Source: Bacteroidales bacterium | Lineage (GTDB): Bacteria; Bacteroidota; Bacteroidia; Bacteroidales; F082 | Length of the DNA stretch: 64,000 nt | Assembly (NCBI GenBank): GCA_024400425.1 | Contig: JAKSMV010000002.1 | Coordinates: 145,923 to 209,922 of the forward strand | Reading direction: 5' to 3' | Shown here: piece by piece, positions 17,978 to 23,748 of the stretch | Position numbering within the stretch: position 1 is the stretch's first letter | Layout of the letters: each line of letters begins with the position of its first letter | Notes under the pieces: generated by a model | What the model saw: the letters and a program-made list of their open reading frames with translations, nothing else | The model's database searches: none | What the model was told of the DNA's origin: nothing | Position numbers and translations under genes: made by a program

Positions 17978-18538
17978 ATCTTTCACAATCATTTTTTCCA
18001 GGCGTTCGTACCACTCTTCGCCAAATTTGCGAACCAAAGGTCCTTTGAGGAATTTCCACAGCGGAATACCTTCCTTTTCGCCTTTGCGTTTGGCGGGCAC
18101 ACAAACGCTCCACTCGTGGTATAAAATATGGGTGAAACCATCTTTTTCCATCAATCGGATAGGGTAGAGGTGGCACGAGATAGGTTTCCAGAAGTTGCAT
18201 TTGCCTTCGAGATAGGCTTTTTCGATGGCGCATAGGGCAGTTCCATTCTCATGGAAATAGACGAAAGCACACTCTTCGCCGTTCACCAAAGGCGTCACCA
18301 GCTCGCCGCATTCGTCGTAGTCATACACGTCGTTGTCTTCCACCACTTGTATGCCTTCGGGTCGCATGTAAGGCTTGATGGCATCGAGGTTTTCCTCAAT
18401 CTTTTCGATTTCGCTTTCTTCCAAAGGCGCACCGGCATCGCCAGCCACACAGCACCAACCCTTGCAGCGAGGCAAGTCGCAGCAAAAACGGGCGTTCAGA
18501 AATTCGTCGCTCACGACGATGTTGTCGAGTATAATCAT
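17969..18538 (-). CDS. DUF3109 family Cys-rich protein
   Basis: A 189-residue cytoplasmic protein of the DUF3109 family, related to YkgJ-like proteins thought to bind zinc or iron. The N-terminal cysteine cluster RFCCDLPRCKGWCCVAGDAGAPL is the family hallmark, and further conserved cysteines lie at ECAFVY, LCAIE, KCNFWKPISCHLYPIR and WSVCVPA. The biochemical function is not known. It is transcribed toward the cassette and divergently from the 18620 membrane gene. A perfect -7 element lies only four bases before the ATG, so the mRNA may be leaderless. Confidence 0.88.
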   Translation of the reverse strand: MIILDNIVVSDEFLNARFCCDLPRCKGWCCVAGDAGAPLEESEIEKIEENLDAIKPYMRPEGIQVVEDNDVYDYDECGELVTPLVNGEECAFVYFHENGTALCAIEKAYLEGKCNFWKPISCHLYPIRLMEKDGFTHILYHEWSVCVPAKRKGEKEGIPLWKFLKGPLVRKFGEEWYERLEKMIVKDKI

Positions 18539-18542
18539 GGGG

Positions 18543-18550
18543 CAAAAATA
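18543..18550 (-). promoter_or_regulatory. -7 element of the DUF3109 gene, possibly leaderless
   Basis: On the minus strand TATTTTTG is followed by CCCC and then the ATG at 18538. Since the element is centred near -7, transcription would begin at or next to the start codon. No clear -33 TTTG is seen. Confidence 0.5.
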
Positions 18551-18569
18551 ATATTTTTTGAAAAAATAC

Positions 18570-18598
18570 TTGTTTGATTCATTTTATTTGTAACTTTG
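18570..18598 (+). promoter_or_regulatory. Promoter of the membrane protein/winged-helix operon
   Basis: TTG at 18570-18572 and TAACTTTG at 18591-18598, spaced by 18 bases. The last six bases of the -7 element are also the first six of a 17-bp palindrome, so a repressor bound there would block RNA polymerase. Confidence 0.65.
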
Positions 18599-18609
18599 CA
18601 GCGCAAAGT
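18593..18609. promoter_or_regulatory. Candidate operator 1, palindrome ACTTTG-N5-CAAAGT
   Basis: ACTTTGCAGCGCAAAGT is a perfect 7-bp inverted repeat around a 3-bp centre. It overlaps the -7 element and ends 10 bp before the ATG at 18620. The same ACTTTG-N5-CAAAGT arrangement recurs at 19537-19553 before creD. The winged-helix protein encoded at 19223 is the likely ligand (inference). Confidence 0.6.
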
Positions 18610-18619
18610 ACTTTAATAT

Positions 18620-19213
18620 ATGAAAGAAGAAGAGATTAAGACCACGTTGCGCGACATCAAGGAAATGATGGAAAAATCGTCGCGGTTCACCGCAATAAGC
18701 GGCTGGTCCATAGCCGTAATAGGTGTTTTGGCTATGTTATGCTATTTCTGTGTTTCCTCAATCTATATGAAATCCATCAATACGCCTCAAGCCATTCGCA
18801 CCGCCATAATATTTGCCATTTGCCTTCTTGTGGTTTCATTTTCTATCGTCACATTATGTTCCATCCGTAAAGCAAAGCGGATGAACAGACCTTTTAAACT
18901 CGACAAGACCATTGGACAGTTGTTATTCAATTTCAGTCTTCCAATGCTGGTAGGCGGTTTGTTCAGCATTGCCATGATTATTCAAGGACATTACGGCTTG
19001 ACCTCTTCGATTATGCTTTTGTTTTACGGTTTGGCACTTGTCAATTGCCATCATTATACTGCTCCTGTCCTTCGTTTTTTGGGCTATGGAGAATTGCTGC
19101 TTGGCATAATTGATTGCTTCCTGGTTGACTACGGTTTCCTTTTCTGGCTTCTTGGCTTTGGAATTCTGCACATTTTGTTTGGCATTTTCTTCATTATCAA
19201 ATATGAAAGGTAA
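18620..19213 (+). CDS. Multi-pass membrane protein of unknown function
   Basis: A 197-residue protein. A short cytoplasmic helix rich in Glu and Lys (MKEEEIKTTLRDIKEMMEKS) is followed by about six hydrophobic segments, roughly residues 25-45, 60-82, 105-123, 128-145, 150-165 and 172-193. No catalytic motif is seen and I do not recognise the family by name. It ends 9 bp before a small winged-helix regulator gene, and creD follows with a matching operator. Membrane protein, winged-helix regulator and CreD together suggest a stress- or envelope-responsive module in which this protein could be the sensor or the regulated output (inference). Confidence 0.75.
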   Translation: MKEEEIKTTLRDIKEMMEKSSRFTAISGWSIAVIGVLAMLCYFCVSSIYMKSINTPQAIRTAIIFAICLLVVSFSIVTLCSIRKAKRMNRPFKLDKTIGQLLFNFSLPMLVGGLFSIAMIIQGHYGLTSSIMLLFYGLALVNCHHYTAPVLRFLGYGELLLGIIDCFLVDYGFLFWLLGFGILHILFGIFFIIKYER

Positions 19214-19222
19214 ACGATTCGC

Positions 19223-19519
19223 ATGAGTTTACTTGATGGCATAAATAAGGCTTTTGAGAGTAAGGTCCGGCTTGGAATCATGTCGGTGTTGATGGTCAAC
19301 GATTCGGTTGATTTCACGACCTTGAAGTCGCTGCTGGATGTTACTGATGGCAACCTGGCAAGTCATGCCCGCGGGCTTGAGGAATTGGGTTACATCCGCT
19401 GCGAGAAAAAATTTGTTGGCCGAAAACCGAATACAAGTTATCAGGCCACCGAATTGGGGCGCGAAGCTTTCCGTCAGCACATTCAGGCTTTGGAAGCTTT
19501 CCTAAACAGTCAGAAATAA
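19223..19519 (+). CDS. Small winged-helix transcriptional regulator
   Basis: A 98-residue stand-alone winged-helix protein of the HTH_34/MarR-like type. The recognition region is LLDVTDGNLASHARGLEELGYI, followed by a wing with KKFVGRKPNTSYQATELGREAF. Such proteins bind short palindromes as dimers. Its gene lies between two copies of the palindrome ACTTTG-N5-CAAAGT, one before its own operon and one before creD, so autoregulation plus control of creD is likely (inference). No ligand-binding domain is present, so any signal must come through the wing, a partner or the membrane protein encoded upstream. Confidence 0.85.
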   Translation: MSLLDGINKAFESKVRLGIMSVLMVNDSVDFTTLKSLLDVTDGNLASHARGLEELGYIRCEKKFVGRKPNTSYQATELGREAFRQHIQALEAFLNSQK

Positions 19520-19536
19520 TTTTTTTTGCCTTATAT

Positions 19537-19553
19537 ACTTTGAAATTCAAAGT
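19537..19553. promoter_or_regulatory. Candidate operator 2, palindrome before creD
   Basis: ACTTTGAAATTCAAAGT repeats the half-sites of the 18593 palindrome with a different 5-bp centre. It lies 39 bp before the creD ATG, just downstream of a TTTG at 19525-19528 that could act as a -33 element. Conserved half-sites with a divergent spacer are what a dimeric regulator site looks like. Confidence 0.6.
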
Positions 19554-19592
19554 TCTTTTTAAAATATTAAATCATTAAAAATCAGTTGCATT

Positions 19593-20903
19593 ATGAAAAC
19601 GGAAAATGAATTTGAAAATCAGAACAAGACGAAAACGAATCGTCCGGGAATGAAATTGTTAATCATTGCAGCCATTTGTGTAGGGTTGCTGATTCCGCAA
19701 GCTCTTATCCGAAGCCTTATCGATGAACGTCACTGCACAGCTAATGAAGCTTCAAATGATGTGTACCAGAAATGGAGTGGGCAACAGGAAATTTGTGGCC
19801 CAATCATTAAGGTGCCTTGGCGTGCGAAGGATGCGAACGGTGCTTTTACAGGTACGACATTCGATGTGTATCTATTGCCAGAAAACCTGAACATCAAAGG
19901 AAATGTAAACACGAAGACCCTGAATCGTGGCATTTTTGATTGCATTGTTTACGATTCGCCTTTGGAAATTACAGGCAGTTTCACGCTTCCCAAAGAGTTT
20001 GACAGCACATTGATTAATAATATTTTATATCATCAGACTCGTCTGATTATCGGCATCGAAGATCTGCGCGGCTTGACCGATAATATCTCGATGACATACG
20101 GAAGCGAGCAGTTGGAAATGGAATCGGGAACTTACACAAGCAAACTCAATGGCGTTTCCTGCAAAATAGACATAAAGCCATTGATTGAAGGTGAAAAAAT
20201 CGATTTTACTCTTGTTTTGCCTTTGAAAGGCTCTGAAAGTCTGTCGTTTATTCCGATTGGCCGCACCACGGCGGTAAATTTGACTTCCGATTGCCCGACA
20301 CCGAGTTTCAATGGAAACTATCTGCCAATTGAGCGTGAAGTGAACGATTCCGGTTTTGCCGCTTCTTGGAAAATATTGGCCTTGAATCGTGATTATTCAC
20401 AAGTCATTAATGAAAACCTAAAACAACCATTGGTTACATCATCATTTGGTGTGGACTTGAAAGTGCCTGTCGAGCAATATCAACAGACGACAAGGGCAAG
20501 CAAATACGCCATCATCATCATATTCTTGACTTTCGCCATTGTGTTTTTCGTTGAAATCAGGAAAGACACGCCGATACATCCTGTGCAATATCTGTTGATT
20601 GGTGTTGCATTGCTCGTGTTTTATGTCCTGTTACTGTCGTTTTCGGAACACTGTGCGTTTTGGTTTTCCTATTTGATTGCTTCCTTGATGACAGTCGGAT
20701 TGATAAGTGTTTATCTGTTTGGCATACTGAAAATCAGGAAGACAGCCATAAGCGTTGGTGCTTGGCTAAGTGTGGCTTACCTCTTGATATATGTTTTGCT
20801 GCAAATGGAAAACTTTGCATTATTGGTCGGAAGCATTATCGTGTTTGCTGTAGTCGGTTTGTGCATGTATGCTTCGCAGAAAATCAACTGGTACAAGAAA
20901 TGA
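19593..20903 (+). CDS. creD: CreD family inner membrane protein
   Basis: A 436-residue protein of the CreD (cell envelope integrity) family. Residues 22-45 form the first membrane segment (MKLLIIAAICVGLLIPQALI). A long periplasmic domain follows with the family motifs RHCTANEASNDVYQKWSGQQEICGPII and LPLKGSESLSFIPIGRTTAVNLTSDCPTPSFNGNYLPIEREV. Four to five further membrane segments occupy residues 305-430. In enterobacteria creD belongs to the CreBC regulon and affects colicin and beta-lactam responses; here there is no CreBC, and a winged-helix regulator with shared operators seems to replace it. dgkA follows closely, so both may respond to envelope stress. Confidence 0.9.
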   Translation: MKTENEFENQNKTKTNRPGMKLLIIAAICVGLLIPQALIRSLIDERHCTANEASNDVYQKWSGQQEICGPIIKVPWRAKDANGAFTGTTFDVYLLPENLNIKGNVNTKTLNRGIFDCIVYDSPLEITGSFTLPKEFDSTLINNILYHQTRLIIGIEDLRGLTDNISMTYGSEQLEMESGTYTSKLNGVSCKIDIKPLIEGEKIDFTLVLPLKGSESLSFIPIGRTTAVNLTSDCPTPSFNGNYLPIEREVNDSGFAASWKILALNRDYSQVINENLKQPLVTSSFGVDLKVPVEQYQQTTRASKYAIIIIFLTFAIVFFVEIRKDTPIHPVQYLLIGVALLVFYVLLLSFSEHCAFWFSYLIASLMTVGLISVYLFGILKIRKTAISVGAWLSVAYLLIYVLLQMENFALLVGSIIVFAVVGLCMYASQKINWYKK

Positions 20904-20933
20904 TTGTTATTAAGTTTAAAGCACTGTTTTCGA

Positions 20934-21302
20934 ATGTATTGCAAATTGTTTCTAAAACACAGAATCAAGAGTTTTAGGTTTGCATTCAGAGGCGTTGTGA
21001 CGATGTTTGCGCAAGGCGGTAATGCTTTGGTACATGGATTTGCGACTTTGTGTGTTGTGGTAGCTGGAATTGTTTGCCGCATTACGATTATGGAATGGAT
21101 TGCAGTGGCAATTGCAGTGGGAATGGTGATGGCAGCGGAAACTTTTAATACGGCAGTCGAATTGTTATGTGATAAGGTTTGCCCCAAATATGATTCCATG
21201 ATAGGCAAAATCAAAGATTTGTCGGCAGGTGCCGTCTTATGGTGCGCTTTGTCAGCAGCTTTGATTGGATTGTTGGTGTTTCTGCCTTATTTGAGGTGCT
21301 GA
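20934..21302 (+). CDS. dgkA: Diacylglycerol/undecaprenol kinase, DgkA family
   Basis: A 122-residue integral membrane kinase. The family motifs are visible: RIKSFRFAFRG at the N-terminal amphipathic helix, AAETFNTAVELLCDKVCPKY (metal- and ATP-binding Glu/Asn region) and IGKIKDLSAGAV. Three membrane helices fit the usual trimeric fold. It phosphorylates diacylglycerol or undecaprenol, recycling lipid by-products of envelope synthesis. The start is ATG 20934; an in-frame TTG at 20904, right after the creD stop, would add ten residues not expected in this family. Its proximity to creD suggests one transcript. Confidence 0.85.
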   Translation: MYCKLFLKHRIKSFRFAFRGVVTMFAQGGNALVHGFATLCVVVAGIVCRITIMEWIAVAIAVGMVMAAETFNTAVELLCDKVCPKYDSMIGKIKDLSAGAVLWCALSAALIGLLVFLPYLRC

Positions 21303-21382
21303 TAGTGTGTAGAAAACATCTATGATTTTGGCTAATTGGAAAAAATAGCGAGAGATACTTTCTTTTACAAGTGAAAAAATCA

Positions 21383-21390
21383 TACTTTTG
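21383..21390 (+). promoter_or_regulatory. -7 element of ornithine carbamoyltransferase
   Basis: TACTTTTG matches TAnnTTTG and lies 41 bases before the ATG at 21432. The -33 side is AT-rich without a clear TTTG. No ARG-box palindrome was recognised. Confidence 0.55.
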
Positions 21391-21431
21391 CAGCACTTTT
21401 TTGAATCGTTTAACATTTAATTGATAAAGAA

Positions 21432-22433
21432 ATGGCTTTCAACCTCAGAAACAGAAATTTCCTGAAGCTTTTGGATTTCACTCCAGAAGAAATCAGATTT
21501 TTCCTGAAACTTGCTGCCGACCTTAAGGCCGCCAAGTATGCAGGCACCGAACAACCACATTTGACTGGCAAGAACATTGCCTTGATTTTCGAAAAGACTT
21601 CAACCCGTACACGTTGCGCTTTCGAAGTTGCCGCTAAGGACCAAGGTGCTCACGTCACCTACCTCGGACCAACCGGCTCACAAATCGGCGTCAAGGAATC
21701 GATGAAGGACACCGCTCGCGTCCTCGGTCGCATGTTCGACGGCATCGAATATCGTGGCTTCGAACAGACTATCGTTGAAGAACTGGCTGAATATGCTGGC
21801 GTGCCAGTATGGAACGGCCTCACCAACGAATTCCACCCAACACAAATCCTTGCCGACTTCCTCACCATGCAGGAACACAGCGACAAGCCTCTCAACCAAG
21901 TCACTTTCGCTTACTGCGGCGACGCCCGTTTCAACATGGGTAACTCGCTGATGGTTGGTGGCGCCAAGATGGGCATGGATGTCCGTATCGTGGCTCCAAA
22001 GGAATTGCAACCTAGCAAGGAACTCATCGACACCTGCAAGAAGATCGCCAAGGAAACCGGTGCTAAGGTCACTGTTACCGACGACGTGAAGAAGGGTGTC
22101 AAAGGCTGCGACTTCCTCTATACCGACGTTTGGGTATCGATGGGCGAACCAGCAGAAGTGTGGAAACAACGCATCGACCTGCTCATGCCTTACCAGGTGA
22201 ACAAGCAGATGATGGAAATGACGGGCAACCCGAACTGCAAGTTCATGCACTGCCTGCCAGCTTACCACAACCTCGAAACCAAGGTGGGTCGCGACGTGAA
22301 CGCTCAATTCGGTCTCGATGGCATCGAAGTCACCGAAGAAGTGTTCGAATCGAAGAACAGCATCGTTTTCGACGAAGCCGAAAACCGTATGCACACCATC
22401 AAGGCTGTCATGGTTGCCACTTTGGGCGACTAA
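21432..22433 (+). CDS. argF: Ornithine carbamoyltransferase
   Basis: A 333-residue cytosolic enzyme that transfers the carbamoyl group from carbamoyl phosphate to ornithine, giving citrulline. Motifs are complete: [12 protein letters not shown] (carbamoyl phosphate loop, near residue 55), [10 protein letters not shown] (near 134) and MHCLPAYHN (near 272, the ornithine-site Cys). Codon use is strongly biased toward a few C-ending codons, more than in its neighbours, which suggests high expression. No other arginine genes are nearby, so it cannot be told from context whether it serves synthesis (argF) or the arginine deiminase route (arcB). It has its own promoter and a strong terminator, so it is monocistronic. 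Confidence 0.94.
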   Translation: MAFNLRNRNFLKLLDFTPEEIRFFLKLAADLKAAKYAGTEQPHLTGKNIALIFEKTSTRTRCAFEVAAKDQGAHVTYLGPTGSQIGVKESMKDTARVLGRMFDGIEYRGFEQTIVEELAEYAGVPVWNGLTNEFHPTQILADFLTMQEHSDKPLNQVTFAYCGDARFNMGNSLMVGGAKMGMDVRIVAPKELQPSKELIDTCKKIAKETGAKVTVTDDVKKGVKGCDFLYTDVWVSMGEPAEVWKQRIDLLMPYQVNKQMMEMTGNPNCKFMHCLPAYHNLETKVGRDVNAQFGLDGIEVTEEVFESKNSIVFDEAENRMHTIKAVMVATLGD

Positions 22434-22458
22434 TCAGTCATCGAAATGTGAAAATGAA

Positions 22459-22488
22459 ATGCCCTGCTTCGGTAGGGCATTTTTTTAA
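22459..22488 (+). terminator. Rho-independent terminator with UUCG loop
   Basis: A 9-bp stem ATGCCCTGC / GTAGGGCAT (one G-U pair) closed by the extra-stable TTCG loop and followed by a run of T. Confidence 0.93.
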
Positions 22489-22501
22489 AAACTGGAATCT
22501 T

Positions 22502-22810
22502 ATGTTATCACTTTTCATAAGTTCTGTTGCCGCCCCAATGGTCTTCTAACTGGCAGTTTCCATTGTATTGGGTTTACTGTTGGGCAAACTAAAAGTCGCT
22601 TACGTTTTGCTGGGCATCACTTGGGTGTTTTTCATCGACATGTGCTACTATCGACCAGCCGACTTTTGCTTGCCAACACCGTTGCCGCCGAACAGCAGAA
22701 AGTCACAGGCTGCACCAGGAAAAACCAGTTGCCGAACATGGGCATGTTATGGTTTATCCTTTGACGATGTTTTTTCGTATCTTCATGGTATAGCTGTTGG
22801 TGTTTTTGAC
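22502..22810 (+). pseudogene. Decayed fragment resembling the N-terminus of an AspT/YidE-type transporter
   Basis: From ATG 22502 the frame reads MLSLFISSVAAPMVF and then meets a TAA at 22547. It continues in the same frame with LAVSIVLGLLLGKLKV and LLGITWVFFID, which resembles the first two membrane helices of AspT/YidE-type putative transporters as I remember them. After about 22650 the similarity shifts between frames (NTVAAEQQKV, then HVMVYPLTMFFRIFMV), as expected after several indels. No intact frame covers the region. It sits in a 370-bp stretch between a terminator and an AT-rich orphan ORF. The family link rests on recall of a short hydrophobic pattern and needs a translated search. 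Confidence 0.4.
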
Positions 22811-22860
22811 AGTATAAGGAAAACAAATCTTACATGAATAATTAACAAATCTAAATTTTT

Positions 22861-23214
22861 ATGAAGGAATCTAATATACAATCATCAACAGAAAATGATT
22901 TAGAAAGAGATGAGATAATTAGAAGACATTATTATCAGCATTTGGAAGAATTAGAAAGAAAATATCCTAAAAGGGATGAGACTGGCAGAACTGTTGCAGA
23001 TTATGAACGTGAAATAGACCGTTATACAACATTTTTAAGTGAACACAATTATCATGGAAGAAAGAGCCGTCAAAGATGTAGTGATTTAACATCTGCTAAA
23101 CAAAGACTCATAGAAAGCCAAATGACAGAAGAAGAAAAATTTGATAAACAAATAATAGGTTTTTTCAAATTTTTGATTGCTATTGGCATAATAATATTAG
23201 CTGTATTATTATAA
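22861..23214 (+). CDS. Hypothetical protein with C-terminal membrane helix, AT-rich
   Basis: A 117-residue protein I do not recognise. Residues 1-90 are highly charged and helical (ERDEIIRRHYYQHLEELERKYPKRDE), and residues 96-117 form a single membrane segment (FFKFLIAIGIIILAVLL) at the extreme C-terminus, as in tail-anchored proteins. Base and codon use differ sharply from the neighbours, with many AGA, ATA, TTA and AAA codons, so it may have been acquired. It follows the decayed transporter fragment and precedes a candidate small RNA, in a patch that seems open to turnover. No clear promoter or ribosome site is visible. It could be a real small membrane protein or a remnant. Confidence 0.55.
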   Translation: MKESNIQSSTENDLERDEIIRRHYYQHLEELERKYPKRDETGRTVADYEREIDRYTTFLSEHNYHGRKSRQRCSDLTSAKQRLIESQMTEEEKFDKQIIGFFKFLIAIGIIILAVLL

Positions 23215-23287
23215 TAACCAGAATAAGAAATTCAATAGCATTATGTATAGAAAGAGACAAAAACACTGTCGAATGAGAAACAATTTG

Positions 23288-23390
23288 TATATTTGCAACG
23301 CTAACCCGCAAACGATAACCACCTTAACCTCACCTATTTAGTGGTTCAAACTTCGGGACGCATTATACGCACCGTGTGCGTCCTTTTTTT
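23288..23390 (+). ncRNA. Candidate small RNA with own promoter, two hairpins and terminator
   Basis: A perfect -7 element TATATTTG (23288-23295) implies a start near 23300. The following 90 bases have no ORF. They contain a hairpin AACCAC (23317-23322) / GTGGTT (23341-23346), then a terminator GGACGCA (23356-23362) / TGCGTCC (23377-23383) with seven T. Inside the terminator loop an alternative hairpin ACGCAC / GTGCGT can form, exclusive with the main stem. I do not recognise an Rfam family. No -33 TTTG is seen. Confidence 0.5.
23356..23390 (+). terminator. Terminator of the candidate small RNA
   Basis: Seven-base stem GGACGCA / TGCGTCC with a 14-nt loop, followed by T at 23384-23390. Confidence 0.75.
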
Positions 23391-23414
23391 GTTCAAGGCC
23401 TACGGTGGAACGTG

Positions 23415-23442
23415 GTAGAGACGCGCCATGGCACGTCTCTAC
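23415..23442. repeat. Dispersed palindromic repeat, copy 4
   Basis: Same 28-bp unit as at 1925 and 17919, identical to copy 3 including the A in the right arm. It lies 25 bp after the small-RNA terminator in a gene-free stretch. Confidence 0.85.
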
Positions 23443-23714
23443 AAGGTTGGATGATTATTCGTGAAAATCAGCCAAATCCGTGTTCGTATTAATTTCAGAA
23501 CAATTCGCCGTTCCAAAGCATTTTCAGGAAATCGAAAACATAAAGGATATTGTTTTTCATTTCATCAAATAATTTGTAATATCGTTGAATCATAGGTAAA
23601 TAACATATATTCTACTTCCGGTTTTCTTGAAATATCGGGAGCAAAAGTGTGGGTTTTTCTGAAAATGAAAAGTGTTTTTTTGTATTTCTTGACCAAATCA
23701 TCTGAAAAAGTTCG

Positions 23715-23722
23715 TATTTTTG
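23715..23722 (+). promoter_or_regulatory. -7 element of ileS
   Basis: TATTTTTG, 26 bases before the ATG at 23749, with a TTG at 23689-23691 as a distant -33 candidate (23 bases). Confidence 0.6.
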
Positions 23723-23748
23723 CCTCTTAAATTTTTTGATTTCATCAG

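Larger units (their letters stand above)
23215..23748. other. 534-bp intergenic region before ileS
   Basis: No protein-coding frame is supported here. The region holds a candidate small RNA unit (23288-23390), a palindromic repeat (23415-23442) and the ileS promoter (23715-23722). The remaining parts, 23215-23287 and 23443-23714, are AT-rich and show no structure that I can name; no T-box or other leader was recognised ahead of ileS. Confidence 0.7.

Noticed and set aside
22459..22488. Hairpin after ornithine carbamoyltransferase as a regulatory element
   Set aside because: A UUCG-capped stem followed by a T run is fully explained as a terminator.
22632..22826. Minus-strand 64-codon frame rich in Cys and His
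   Set aside because: It lies opposite the decayed transporter fragment, has no promoter or recognisable motif, and is best explained as chance.
23341..23352. GGTTCAAA resembling a tRNA T-loop
   Set aside because: No acceptor stem, anticodon arm or D-arm can be folded around it; it belongs to the candidate small RNA.
23443..23748. Possible T-box or other riboswitch leader of ileS
   Set aside because: No T-box sequence, specifier stem or terminator/antiterminator pair could be found, and the promoter lies only 26 bases before the start codon.
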